Assembly: GCA_023418915.1 (NCBI GenBank)
Contig: JAEZYU010000038.1
Coordinates: 310,001-374,000, forward strand
Reading direction: 5' to 3'
DNA: 64,000 bases
From: Bacillota bacterium
Lineage (GTDB): Bacteria > Bacillota > Clostridia > Acetivibrionales > DTU013
This document shows positions 1 to 9,286 of the stretch, one piece after another. Every line of letters starts with the position of its first letter. Positions within the stretch are counted from its first letter, which is position 1. The notes under the pieces were generated by a model. It worked only from the letters and a program-made list of their open reading frames with translations. It did not search any database and was not told the DNA's origin. The position numbers were made by a program, and so were the translations under genes.

Positions 1-862
1 GTGGGATCACTACCATTGAATAAGCTTTTTCAAAATCGCGCAGCCATATTGCCCGCAGAAAATTTACAGCAGTATTATAACTGACATACGGCATTTTTAC
101 ACTGTACGGCTTTACACGGTAGCTATATCCGTCCCATTTGTACATGAAACTCTCCCTTACATGGTAGCATGCGTCTTCCAGCGATATGATCTCGTGTCCG
201 GCTTTGGTACCGCATTCTGCAATTATCTCCGCAACGCTGTCCCCATCCACATCGGTGACCTCCATGCTTCCATGAAAAAAATTTCTCCCGCTGTGCCAGG
301 CTTTGTACGCATTTTCTCCATTCCAGTCAATCACAGTTATATCTATATCATGTTCATGACTCAATACACGGGAGATAATAAGCTCCGGTGATCCATCGCC
401 GTCCGCATCTGCTGCAGCCGCGTTATCGATTATTCCTGACCGCTCGCATTCCTGGTTACCATCCTGCAGCGTCAGCCATTTATGTTCTATATCGCCGCTT
501 TTTCCGCTCTTTATTATTAACACGGCAGAATCCGGCGGAAATGGCGTAAATCTTGTAATACCTATGGCAGCTTCCTTTCGGCTGTCATTATCAAAATCTT
601 CAAAGAAAATGAAATCGATCACAGCTCCTTTCGGCAGCTGCGATGCCGCATATTCAGACAATCGTGCTTTTTTCCCCGCTCTGCCTTTTTTCGTATGCTT
701 TGGTCTAATACCGTCATCTGCATTCTTCCTGTCCATATCTATCCTCACCGATCCTGCCCGGAACAAAGCTTGCCGCTGTATATAATCCACAACTGCTGTC
801 GGATTATAATCTTCTGGTCTGTACCGTGAACCAAGCCAGATCCATATATGTTGATTTATGGC
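1..862 (-). CDS. FG-GAP/VCBS-type repeat protein, partial at window edge, start unclear
   Basis: An open minus-strand frame runs from a TAG at 865-863 off the left edge. It carries three Asp-rich loops spaced about 50-70 residues apart (DFDNDSRKEAAIG, DADGDGSPELIIS, DVDGDSVAEIIAE), the calcium-binding signature of FG-GAP/VCBS beta-propeller blades, so it is probably an extracytoplasmic propeller protein. No ATG with a ribosome binding site is visible near the 5' end. The first candidates are GTG at 790 and an internal ATG at 736, and neither has a Shine-Dalgarno sequence. No signal peptide is seen, although such proteins usually have one, so the N-terminus may have been lost by deletion or frameshift. 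The product is inferred from the repeat motif only. The 3' end lies outside the window. Confidence 0.55.
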
Positions 863-978
863 CTATGCCAATATCAATATATTCAATTGAATGAGTTACT
901 GAAACCTGCCTTGAATACTTATTTCAGTTAAAACGAACATTTTGGAAACGGCACCTTGGACTGCGCATAACCAAGATT

Positions 979-1023
979 GCTTGGTTGTGACTATTCATAG
1001 CAGGTAGGCTTGGTTGTGACTAT
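979..1023. repeat. 16-bp direct repeat, two copies
   Basis: GCTTGGTTGTGACTAT occurs at 979-994 and again at 1008-1023, a 29-bp period, just past the stop codon of the minus-strand gene ending at 1055. No coding or regulatory role is evident. Confidence 0.7.
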
Positions 1024-1054
1024 GTATATCCAATTTTATAGGCAGCAAAGGTGC

Positions 1055-1729
1055 TTAGAAACTCTGTATCTCTCTCAGCTCATAAAAGACAAGATATCTG
1101 CTGCCTATCGGTTCCCTTTGCAGGCTGGAATTATAAGCGTAGCTCCATTCTGCCAGGATAGAGCTGCCTTCGCTTATGTCATCCCTGAATCTGCCGCGTA
1201 TGACAGCTCCACACCTCATAAGCTCTTTGATTTCCTCCTGCGCAAGGAAGCTTGCGTCACCTGATACGCTGATATCGCAGATCGGTCCGCTTTCAGGCTG
1301 CTTCATACTGCAAAGAGATATATTTGGGCTCTTCCATGATAAATCATTTCTCGAATCTGACGGAATGATCACGGTCACATTTTTTCTTCCATACGTCACA
1401 AGGTTCCATAGATCCTTTTCGACTGCCTCAATAACGGTCCTCTGACTGTTTATATCAAGAACACCGCTTTTTTCAGCAAAAAAATAGGGATAATATATCA
1501 CGACACCTTTATTGCGATACTCTTCGAAAAAAGACATACCGCTGCGCCATGCTTCCTCATGATCCACCCCAACTGCTCTTGGCAGATTCAGATCATCGCC
1601 GCCTTCAGTCGCTACCCTGACAGTCCAAAGTGTACCCTCATCCAGCACGGTCTCGGGGCTGAAAAGCTTCCATGGCACTGTTGGTACATTCAAAGCCTTC
1701 AATTCATAAAAACCCATGTACTTATTCAT
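1055..1729 (-). CDS. conserved-looking hypothetical protein downstream of HD gene
   Basis: A 224-residue soluble protein without signal peptide or membrane segment. I do not recognise the family with confidence. The N-terminal part (LNVPTVPWKLF, then LWTVRVATEGGDDLNLPRA) faintly resembles the nucleotide-binding part of PEP/pyruvate-dikinase-like ATP-grasp proteins, and a charged middle part contains YYPYFFAEKSGVLDI. The start codon lies 13 bp after the stop of the HD-domain gene, and its ribosome binding site (GGAGTAAGAAG) overlaps the end of that gene, so the two are almost certainly cotranscribed and translationally coupled. This suggests a joint function with the phosphohydrolase, but the ATP-grasp resemblance is only an impression. 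Confidence 0.7.
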   Translation of the reverse strand: MNKYMGFYELKALNVPTVPWKLFSPETVLDEGTLWTVRVATEGGDDLNLPRAVGVDHEEAWRSGMSFFEEYRNKGVVIYYPYFFAEKSGVLDINSQRTVIEAVEKDLWNLVTYGRKNVTVIIPSDSRNDLSWKSPNISLCSMKQPESGPICDISVSGDASFLAQEEIKELMRCGAVIRGRFRDDISEGSSILAEWSYAYNSSLQREPIGSRYLVFYELREIQSF

Positions 1730-1742
1730 AAGTCTCTGCTTC

Positions 1743-2939
1743 TTACTCCAGTCTGAAATAATCGAAAAGCACTCCTGCGTCTATTCCTGCGATTCTTGTT
1801 CTGGCAAACCTGTCATATAGATCTCTGTGGCCTTCCACCAGGTTCGTTGAAGTGATCCCGTGCTTTATTGAAAGGTATGCCTCCATATATGCGGCAAATT
1901 TGTCGCAGAATTCTATTATACTGCCATCAATGGGTGTAAATCCATCGCTATTATACAGCTCATTGATCTTTTCTGCACTAACCTTGATTATTCTGCCGTC
2001 TACTACGATCTTGCATGAGAATTCATCCTCGGTAAAATACCGGATCTCCTGTCTCCAATCTTCCGGCAAAAGCGGAAGCAGCATCTCCTCCATTTGAATA
2101 TCCTCAATTGTTTTTATCAATTCTCCCAAACCATCGATGGAATTTTTGACCGGAGAGATAATATCTCTTGTCAGCACCTCTGGCAGATCATGGAACAGGC
2201 CTGCGAAGAAATCGTTGTACCTGCGCTTGTCACATGCGTCGCTCTCCAGCGCAAATATATACGATAGCAGTGCAACTATAAGCATATGCCCGGCGACAGA
2301 GGTCTCCGGTATCCTCTGTGTCTGCGCCCATCTCTGTTGAAATCTCAGCTGGCCGATCAGATCGAGGAAATCGGATGCTCCGCTGTTGAAAACAAGCTTA
2401 CGCACACAGTCAATATTCTGGTGCTCAGCAAGCTGCCTTTCCATATTCCTCTTTGTATCCTCGATGCCATAAAAGCCCTTGTTCATATGATAAACTATAT
2501 TGAATTCCCAGTTTGTAACAAAGTAATGAGATGCGGTCAGTATCCTTTTTTCATGCCGGCTGTATGTTGGATCAAAAAGATACTGCTCCATTCTATTTCC
2601 AAAATCCTGCTTTATGTCCATAAGGCCGATCTTTTCCAGCCTTTCCATGACAAGTCTGTTTATCTGGTCTCCATGCTTTTCCATCAGCATATGAAATATT
2701 GGAGGCTTGATGTCAGTGAGAAGTATCCTCTGGAAAAACTCAAAAACAGAGCCTTCTATCAGCTTCGTCCAATCAACGGGACAGGTCTCCTCTTCCAGCC
2801 TGCCGAGAACATATGTATAAAAGAGCTTATGCGCCTGCTTGTCCAGTTCGGTAAATCCCTTCCCAGGCCGTATATGGTCATTCCACCTCTGCATACTGGC
2901 GGCCTGATAAATAAATCGTAAAAAGCTTTCTCTGATCAT
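1743..2939 (-). CDS. HD-domain phosphohydrolase, YfbR-like
   Basis: A 398-residue protein. The centre carries an HD metal-dependent phosphohydrolase core: His in SVAGHMLIVALLSY, the His-Asp doublet in FFAGLFHDLPEVLTRD, and a downstream Asp near DKFAAYMEAY. The phrase FHDxxEVLTxD is the hallmark of the YfbR/HD_3 group, whose known members hydrolyse deoxynucleoside monophosphates. This protein is about twice as long as YfbR, with extra N-terminal helices, so its substrate is open. The ATG at 2939 follows AGGAGG at good spacing; a longer frame upstream lacks such a site. It is the first gene of a two-gene unit with the gene ending at 1055. Confidence 0.8.
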   Translation of the reverse strand: MIRESFLRFIYQAASMQRWNDHIRPGKGFTELDKQAHKLFYTYVLGRLEEETCPVDWTKLIEGSVFEFFQRILLTDIKPPIFHMLMEKHGDQINRLVMERLEKIGLMDIKQDFGNRMEQYLFDPTYSRHEKRILTASHYFVTNWEFNIVYHMNKGFYGIEDTKRNMERQLAEHQNIDCVRKLVFNSGASDFLDLIGQLRFQQRWAQTQRIPETSVAGHMLIVALLSYIFALESDACDKRRYNDFFAGLFHDLPEVLTRDIISPVKNSIDGLGELIKTIEDIQMEEMLLPLLPEDWRQEIRYFTEDEFSCKIVVDGRIIKVSAEKINELYNSDGFTPIDGSIIEFCDKFAAYMEAYLSIKHGITSTNLVEGHRDLYDRFARTRIAGIDAGVLFDYFRLE

Positions 2940-3017
2940 ATTAATACCTCCTGAAAACAGCATATGCCTGCCGCACACCTATTACTGCTCGACGCATCCC
3001 GCCAAGTCATTTCATTA

Positions 3018-4934
3018 TCATTTGAACGATTTCCAGAAATCACCCTTGGTATCGATGATGTCAGATATTTCTTCAAATGTGACCATAAAAGTGGGGAAGC
3101 CCGCAGCATAAGGTGCTATTTCATATGGCTGGAAATAGAGATTCAATCCCTTGTCGGTAATGTAGAACTGCTGATCTGCGCTGATTCCGTCATAGCTGTC
3201 CAGCCAGTAGAGCATATCCTCGGAATTTGACATCTCTGTGATCTGATTTCTGACGATCTCTGTGAGTATACCTGTATAATCACTGTTGTCAAGGAACAGG
3301 TCCTCCAGTTCATAAAACTCCCCTGTGCGGACATCAATATGGACATGGTTCATAACCGGCATTCCGTGAGCTGCTCCAAACGGGTAATTATAGCCCGATT
3401 CGGTGAGCACAAGCAGTTCCTTGCGGCTGAATACCACAGAAAACCCGCCTTCATAGTTATAGTCAAGTATATCAGCAGGATTGACGTACACCGTTGATAT
3501 GTCCGTCCACATCTCTCTGAGTCTCGTATTTACTTCCGCTTCTTTTTTTAGATCCGCCATATTGCCCAGAACGGGATAGTAGACAAGATAGTTGATGTTT
3601 GGCCTGTACTTCTCTTCGCATACCCTGACGCCGCTGTCAGTTCCGATACATGATACAGGCATATAAACAGTATGCCCCTGCTTATCCATATAGAACATCC
3701 TCTGGTCGATGTTTGCATATATAATCCCGTTAAGCTTTTCCAACTGTCCGATTCCCTCAGCCGAGGGAAGAGCCTCCATCCTTTTGCCTGAGGTGTTTAT
3801 GAAATACGTAGTGGTACTGTCTGTGACAGAAGCTATACCATCACTAAAGGGCTCGATGCTGAGAAATGTGAAATCTGTCAGCAGCTTTCCGTCCGTGTCC
3901 GCCAGTGCAAATTTCGAACCGGCAAATATATTGTTCGGATCCCTGGCTATCCCCAGTGCGACCCTGTCCTCACCAAGCATCAATATCTCACTGTATGCAG
4001 GCTTTATGACAAATCTTCCGGTCTCATCTATCAGACCCTTTATTTCTCTGCCTGCTTCACCTGGAACTGATACGACAGCCCTGCTGTTCCTGAAACCTCC
4101 GGCATATATAAATGACGGGTTAATGATCTCATTGCCGCTGCTGTCGATATATCCGAATTTCCCGCCAGGGCTTGCCCTGAAAGCAGCCTTTCCATCGGAG
4201 AATCCGGAAACCTCCCAGTATTCCATAGTTTTAATTGCTTTACCCGACCTGTCGATCATTGCATGCAGACCATCATTGAGCTTTACCGCTGCCCTGTTTC
4301 CTTCGAAATCGGATGCATACCCGTAGATCGGCTGTATCACTGGTTTACCGTTCTCATCAAGATAACCGTATAGTATGGAGCCATCCTTCGTCTGTACGTA
4401 ATAAACAGCCCTGCCGCTTCTGTAGTTTCCTATATATTGATATTTGTCAGAGATAACACTGCCGTCTTCATCCAGTACCACATAACCAGTCGTATCCGCT
4501 GCAACAGCCAGACCTTCATTATATGGATTTATGTATGTGTATACAGGATCGGCTATGAAACTGCCAGTCTGATCTATAATACCGACGCTGTCGCCTCTGC
4601 CGGCTACAGCTCTTCCATTGTTCTGGAATCTGAAAGCCTGCGAAAACGAGGGCTGAATCATAAACATTCCCGCACTGTCTATATAGCCCCATTTGGATTC
4701 TTCCAGATAGCTGTCTTTTGCCGGGTAGATACCTGGCAGCTGTACATTAGTTGCACGGACACTGCCGGAAAGGCTTTCCGTGACCGAAGGCTCTTTCCTG
4801 TCGTCGGATGAATCGTTGAATCCTTCTTCATTCATACCGCTGTCCGGCTCTCTGCTTTCGTTGTACTGCAAGCTGCATGATACGAACATGATCAGCATCA
4901 TTGCAGCCAATACGATACAAGCTGCCTTTTTCAT
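3018..4934 (-). CDS. WG-repeat lipoprotein with C-terminal DUF3298 (RsiV-like) domain
   Basis: A 638-residue exported lipoprotein. Residues 1-20 form a signal peptide ending in a lipobox (FVSC, Cys at about 20), followed by an acidic Ser/Asp-rich linker. From about residue 75 to 420 there are repeated WG-type units (KWGYIDSAGMFMIQPSF, FGYIDSSGNEIINPSF, KGLIDETGRFVIKPAY), each about 40-45 residues. Residues about 450-630 match the DUF3298/RsiV-type fold (NYLVYYPVLGNM, FSVVFSRKELLVLTESGYN, AHGMPVMNHVHIDVRTGEFYEL). WG repeats are considered binding scaffolds and DUF3298 domains occur in extracellular parts of anti-sigma factors; no enzymatic role can be assigned. It is transcribed alone toward the HD gene. 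Confidence 0.88.
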   Translation of the reverse strand: MKKAACIVLAAMMLIMFVSCSLQYNESREPDSGMNEEGFNDSSDDRKEPSVTESLSGSVRATNVQLPGIYPAKDSYLEESKWGYIDSAGMFMIQPSFSQAFRFQNNGRAVAGRGDSVGIIDQTGSFIADPVYTYINPYNEGLAVAADTTGYVVLDEDGSVISDKYQYIGNYRSGRAVYYVQTKDGSILYGYLDENGKPVIQPIYGYASDFEGNRAAVKLNDGLHAMIDRSGKAIKTMEYWEVSGFSDGKAAFRASPGGKFGYIDSSGNEIINPSFIYAGGFRNSRAVVSVPGEAGREIKGLIDETGRFVIKPAYSEILMLGEDRVALGIARDPNNIFAGSKFALADTDGKLLTDFTFLSIEPFSDGIASVTDSTTTYFINTSGKRMEALPSAEGIGQLEKLNGIIYANIDQRMFYMDKQGHTVYMPVSCIGTDSGVRVCEEKYRPNINYLVYYPVLGNMADLKKEAEVNTRLREMWTDISTVYVNPADILDYNYEGGFSVVFSRKELLVLTESGYNYPFGAAHGMPVMNHVHIDVRTGEFYELEDLFLDNSDYTGILTEIVRNQITEMSNSEDMLYWLDSYDGISADQQFYITDKGLNLYFQPYEIAPYAAGFPTFMVTFEEISDIIDTKGDFWKSFK

Positions 4935-5061
4935 GTATTACACATGCCTCCTCGAATACATAATATCACTAATATAATATTATCACATCTTACCAGATAA
5001 ATATATTTTACGTAGAAAATTATGCTATAATGTTAAAAACCTGTTTAGAAGAGAGATTTAT

Positions 5062-5751
5062 ATGGACGGACACAAATATGAAACACATTTACACACCGAT
5101 GAAACAAGCCCTTGCGGCAAAGTTCCGGCGGCAGAGGCTGTTAGGATATACAATAGTGCCGGATATACCGGTATTGCCGTAACAGATCACTATTTCAGAG
5201 GTTTTTTTGACAGACAGTTGTTCTGCAGCTGGAAAGATAAGATCGATAAATACCTGAGGGGTTACCGCAATGCTGTCAGTGAAGGTCATAAAGCAGGCCT
5301 CGATATCCATCTCGGAATGGAGATCAGTTTTGATGAGGATCCAAACGATTATCTTGTATTCGGGTTCGACGAGAATTTTCTATATCAAAACAAGAAGCTG
5401 TACAGACTCGGCCTGAAGGAATTCAGAGAGCTGACCTCCGGTACCGGTATCGTGACCGTACAGGCTCATCCCTTCCGCGTCAATATGATACCGGCTTCGC
5501 CTGAGATGATTGATGGCATTGAGGTCTATAACGGCAACCCCAGACATAATTCTTCAAACCACAAAGCACTTGAATACGCCAGGGATAATGGGCTGCGAAT
5601 GCTGTCCGGTTCTGATTTCCACCGATATGAAGATGCCTCAAGAGGCGGTATCCTTGTTATGGACAGGATAGAGCCCGGAGGCTTTGCAAAGACAATAATC
5701 GATGGTAAAATACTGGATATTATCGCAAACGATTCAGAAACAAATCCATAA
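5062..5751 (+). CDS. PHP-domain metal-dependent phosphoesterase
   Basis: A 229-residue cytoplasmic protein. The N-terminal motif ETHLHTDETSPCG gives the paired metal-binding histidines of PHP motif I, GIAVTDHYF motif II, LGMEISFDED a third acidic ligand, QAHPFR a later His, and GSDFHR the C-terminal DxH ligands. The set is complete, so an active trinuclear-metal phosphoesterase is expected, probably acting on a nucleotide or nucleoside phosphate; the substrate cannot be told. The ATG follows AGAGAG, and a consensus -10 (TATAAT, 5026-5031) lies upstream. It is divergent from the WG-repeat gene with no partner gene. Confidence 0.88.
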   Translation: MDGHKYETHLHTDETSPCGKVPAAEAVRIYNSAGYTGIAVTDHYFRGFFDRQLFCSWKDKIDKYLRGYRNAVSEGHKAGLDIHLGMEISFDEDPNDYLVFGFDENFLYQNKKLYRLGLKEFRELTSGTGIVTVQAHPFRVNMIPASPEMIDGIEVYNGNPRHNSSNHKALEYARDNGLRMLSGSDFHRYEDASRGGILVMDRIEPGGFAKTIIDGKILDIIANDSETNP

Positions 5752-5808
5752 CAGAGTCCTGCAATAAGCGGTCACATTTCTCAGCTTGCGTATCTGTTCC
5801 CCAGCATC

Positions 5809-5890
5809 TGTGCTTGCATATCCGTTCACTTCTATTTGTGCTTGCATATCCGTTCACTTCTATTTGTGTTTGCATATCTGTTCACTATAT
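5809..5890. repeat. 28-bp tandem repeat, about three copies
   Basis: Units start at 5809, 5837 and 5865 with the shared core TGCATATCCGTTCACTTCTA; the third copy diverges and is truncated, and a degenerate half-copy precedes at about 5788. The array occupies much of the 285-bp gap between the PHP and PspC genes. Nothing else was recognised in this gap. Confidence 0.85.
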
Positions 5891-6036
5891 CCCATCAATG
5901 TGCCTATGTGTCTAAGATTGTGTACCCCATCGATAATCTAACCACGAAAGCCGCATAAAAAATCAGACACCAACGCACTCCTTTCGTATGCTTTATTGAA
6001 AGATAAATACCGATAAGTAAAAAGGAGTGCTAAGAT

Positions 6037-6243
6037 ATGGAAAGAAGAATATACCTGTCTGATACCAATAAAAAAATAGGAGGCGTTTGCGGAGGTCTCG
6101 GAGAATATTTCAGAATCGATCCTGTCATCATCAGGATCCTGTGGTTCCTCTCAATATTTCTCGATGGTGTTGGTCTGCTTGCATATATCATTGCATGGGT
6201 CGTAATTCCACGCCGCAGCAGCTGCAAATATGACAACTGGTGA
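6037..6243 (+). CDS. PspC-domain small membrane protein
   Basis: A 68-residue protein that is almost entirely a PspC domain: an N-terminal polar segment with GGVCGGLGEYF, then IDPVIIRILWF leading into one strongly hydrophobic helix ending IAWVVIPRR. PspC-type proteins are inner-membrane sensors or modulators of envelope stress; single-domain copies of this length are common in Firmicutes. The ATG follows AAAGGAG. No phage-shock partners (pspA or liaI) are adjacent, so its regulon role is not shown. Confidence 0.9.
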   Translation: MERRIYLSDTNKKIGGVCGGLGEYFRIDPVIIRILWFLSIFLDGVGLLAYIIAWVVIPRRSSCKYDNW

Positions 6244-6412
6244 CCTGTCAAGCCTCGAAAACCGACTATCTAGGTGCCTGCTGTGAAATGAGGGCATAAG
6301 GAAATCTCAGTGAACTCCGTGATCAGATATCAATTTACATTTTTTGTCTGTGATGCCGCTGCATTATCTGATAAAATGTCTTTGTGTTTACTTTGATCAC
6401 GGAGGGCTTATA

Positions 6413-7723
6413 ATGGAAAACAAAGCTTGGATCATAGCGGCAAACATGGGGCTTGGCCACCAGAGAGCAACTTACCCGCTGAGGGATATGGCACATAACG
6501 GAATTATGCTTTTCGGCGAAGACGAGATGTGCCAGAACAAAGAAAAACGGCAATGGAAGATATTTCAGAATTCCTATGAATCACTATCAAGGACCAGACA
6601 GATACCTCTGGTTGGCCCCTATTTATTCAGCCTGCTGGAGAAGCTCCAGAACATTTCACCATATTACCCGAGACGTGATCAATCCGGACCATCTCTTCAG
6701 GTAAAATCACTTTATACCCTGATAAACCGGGGGATGGGCAAGGGCTTGAGCGCAAGGCTCAGCACTGCCAGATTGCCCGTAGTAACATCATTCTACGCAG
6801 CAGCAATCGCTGCAGAAGAGCTGACCGACCTGCCGGTCTACTGCATTATCTGCGATGCGGATATCAACCGTGTCTGGGTAGCTGAAAGGCCTCATCAGAG
6901 CAGGATAATATATTTTGCACCATGCGGTAATGCCATGCGCCGGCTCAAAGAGTATGGCGTTCCGGATGAGAGAATATTTCTCACCGGGTTCCCTCTTCCT
7001 CAGGAAAACATAGGGAAAAACATGGATATTCTGCGCAGCGACCTTTCGAAAAGACTTATACGTCTTGATCCGACAAGACGTTTTAGAATCATACATGGAG
7101 AAGAAGTCAGATTTTATCTTGGTGACAGTTGGAATCCTGATGCGCAAGAAAACCCAATAACGATCACATACGCCGTCGGAGGAGCAGGAGCCCAGGCTGA
7201 GATAGCCGGGGGTGCCGTCAAGAGCCTCTCAAATATGATAAAGGAAGGCAGAATAAGGCTAAACCTTGTCGCTGCCCACAGACTGGAAGTTAAAAATTAT
7301 TTCGAAAAACTGATTCAGAAAAACGGGCTTTCATTGTCAAAGGGAGTGCAGATCCTGTATGATCAGGACAAGAATGAGTACTTCCGCCGTTTCAATATAA
7401 TGCTTCGCAATACAGACATAATATGGACAAAGCCGTCTGAGATGTCATTCTATTGCGGCCTTGGTATACCTATCATAATAGCGCCGCCTATAGGTCCTCA
7501 CGAAGTATATAACCAGCGCTGGCTCAGAGACCTGGGTGCAGGGCTTCACCAGTCCGATCCTCAGTACTGCTCCGAATGGATCACAGACTATCTCGTGGAC
7601 GGAAAGCTGTCACTTGCCGCCTGGGACGGTTTCCTGTACGCCAGAAAGCTTGGCGCAGCCAAAATCGCTGAAGTCCTTGCCACCGGTAAAATGGAACGGC
7701 ATTACTCGCCTCTGCTCAGATGA
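6413..7723 (+). CDS. GT-B-fold glycosyltransferase-like protein (MurG/MGDG-synthase type)
   Basis: A 436-residue protein. The N-terminus WIIAANMGLGHQRATYPLRD resembles the glycine-rich acceptor loop of MurG and diacylglycerol glycosyltransferases (GxGHxxA). The C-terminal half has AVGGAGAQAEIAGG and then TKPSEMSFYCGLGIPIII followed by PPIGPHEVYNQRWL, matching the donor-sugar loop in which an Ser/Glu pair and a Q-x-x-N/W element clamp the nucleotide sugar. The ATG at 6413 has GGAGGG at ideal spacing, whereas an earlier in-frame ATG at 6344 has none. Function is inferred from the fold only: a lipid or cell-envelope glycosyltransferase is likely, but donor and acceptor are unknown. Confidence 0.7.
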   Translation: MENKAWIIAANMGLGHQRATYPLRDMAHNGIMLFGEDEMCQNKEKRQWKIFQNSYESLSRTRQIPLVGPYLFSLLEKLQNISPYYPRRDQSGPSLQVKSLYTLINRGMGKGLSARLSTARLPVVTSFYAAAIAAEELTDLPVYCIICDADINRVWVAERPHQSRIIYFAPCGNAMRRLKEYGVPDERIFLTGFPLPQENIGKNMDILRSDLSKRLIRLDPTRRFRIIHGEEVRFYLGDSWNPDAQENPITITYAVGGAGAQAEIAGGAVKSLSNMIKEGRIRLNLVAAHRLEVKNYFEKLIQKNGLSLSKGVQILYDQDKNEYFRRFNIMLRNTDIIWTKPSEMSFYCGLGIPIIIAPPIGPHEVYNQRWLRDLGAGLHQSDPQYCSEWITDYLVDGKLSLAAWDGFLYARKLGAAKIAEVLATGKMERHYSPLLR

Positions 7724-7765
7724 CATCCGTTAATTAATGCAAATAGTCTGGAGAGTAAAGCGTCG

Positions 7766-8713
7766 TCAACATTTGTACATCTTTGAAACTATAAAAGATT
7801 CCAGGGATCTGGGGACGATTCTTTTAAGAAAAACAAGCAGCTTGTAATCCAGTCCTACTGTAACACACACCGGAGGATTTTTACGTTTTGCCAGCCTTGC
7901 GATCACCTTTGCCACTACGATCGGGTCAGGTCCGTTCAATTCATCCTTTTCCATCACTTCTATGGATTTTTTGCTGTATTGCCGGTATGCCGAGCCCTCC
8001 CCGCTCTCCTTCACAAACAGTCTGTTGCCTGTGAATCCTGTCTTTGTGTCACCGGGTTCAACAAAAGCTGCTTTTATACCAAATGGTCTGAGCTCATTCC
8101 TCAGCGAGCCGGTCATACCCTCGACAGCTGCTTTGGCTGCGACATACATCGACTGGAAGGGTATCGGAAACAGCGCACCAACGGATGAAATGTTGATGAT
8201 AAGTCCTCTGCCTTTTTCTCTCATATGCGGCAGCACCTGCCTGATCACTCTGTGCATCCCGAAAAAGTTTGTGTCCATTTGTAAAAACGCCTCATCGCTG
8301 GATGTATCCTCAACAGAGCCTGCTATACCGATCCCAGCATTGTTGACAACGATGCCTATCTCTCCCTCCGCCTCTATGATTCTGTTGATCGCAGCCTTAA
8401 CGGATTCTTCGCTGCAAACATCCATCCTGATCATAGTGACATCTGTCTGCGCAAAATTATGATATGAATTTCCGATATTATATGCATCGCCGATACTGGG
8501 GCTCTTTGCTTCATTTTTGGGATTATATGCGTTATTGCCATTGCCATTGTTTTCGGTGCCTTTGGCCGTCTGGTACCCATCTGGTCTGTCCGGTGCCTTT
8601 CTGGAAGTGCCATATACCCTGTAGCCCATCTGTGCCAGATATTCGGCACATACCTTCCCTATTCCCGAAGACGCACCTGTGACGAGTACGACATCACCAT
8701 AATACTTTTTCAT
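7766..8713 (-). CDS. short-chain dehydrogenase/reductase with low-complexity insertion
   Basis: A 315-residue classical SDR. It has the nucleotide-binding TGASSGIGK near residue 13, NNAG after beta-4, and the catalytic Ser in NISSVGALFP followed by Tyr and Lys in YVAAKAAVEG. Arg/Ser at RVYGTSRK after beta-2 suggests a preference for NADP(H). Between beta-2 and beta-3 (about residues 42-90) there is an Asn/Gly-rich insertion (ENNGNGNNAYNPKNEA and following) absent from ordinary SDRs, which are about 250-270 residues long. The substrate is unknown. The gene is transcribed alone, convergent with the glycosyltransferase gene. ATG at 8713 follows GGGGGAG. Confidence 0.87.
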   Translation of the reverse strand: MKKYYGDVVLVTGASSGIGKVCAEYLAQMGYRVYGTSRKAPDRPDGYQTAKGTENNGNGNNAYNPKNEAKSPSIGDAYNIGNSYHNFAQTDVTMIRMDVCSEESVKAAINRIIEAEGEIGIVVNNAGIGIAGSVEDTSSDEAFLQMDTNFFGMHRVIRQVLPHMREKGRGLIINISSVGALFPIPFQSMYVAAKAAVEGMTGSLRNELRPFGIKAAFVEPGDTKTGFTGNRLFVKESGEGSAYRQYSKKSIEVMEKDELNGPDPIVVAKVIARLAKRKNPPVCVTVGLDYKLLVFLKRIVPRSLESFIVSKMYKC

Positions 8714-8908
8714 CCCGACTCCCCCGATCCAACGATTTTTCCAACAGCTATCATCCGTTCATCATCTAAATTATTCTATCACAAAACAACATCGAATAAA
8801 AAGAAAAGGCCGCTGTTGCATTTCATTTTGCGACTGTTCTATTCTATATAATAGAGTATGTGGTTCGGGGATGCCATGAGGTTTACATAATATAACAAGA
8901 AGTTAACT

Positions 8909-9056
8909 GTTTAATTTTTCAAGTAATGGGTATAAAAATCAGCTAAAAACTGATTTTTGCCCATAATTATTTTACATAATATGGTAAATAATTGAGTTAT
9001 TGTGAATAAATAATGAAAACTGGATTTTTTAGTTCCCACTACTTGAATTTTTAAAC
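8909..9056. repeat. imperfect long inverted repeat, MITE-like
   Basis: In the ~570-bp gene-free stretch between the SDR and the synthase gene, 8909-8930 is the imperfect reverse complement (18 of 22) of 9035-9056, both containing TTCAAGTA. A tight internal hairpin lies at about 8928-8962 (AAAATCAG / CTGATTTTT arms). The interior is very AT-rich and non-coding. A similar but perfect structure with the same TTCAAGTA core exists at 59033-59160. The rest of the stretch (8714-8908 and 9057-9286) shows no gene; it should hold the promoters of both flanking genes, but none is convincing. Confidence 0.6.
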
Positions 9057-9286
9057 ATTATGAAGCCGGAATGAAAGTTATGAGTTATGTCCGCATAGCT
9101 GTAAAATATAACCGCAATTTGTACGTTGTGAGCTAACAAAATAGAAGGAAGATTAATTTGAACGATGCGGTATAATTAGCTCAGATTGCTGTATATACTT
9201 ATTGTATATTATGTGGTAAAATGGTTGCAGTCTGGAATATAGTCCGGAATATATTTAAGTTAGACAAATCACGAAGGAGAGATTGC

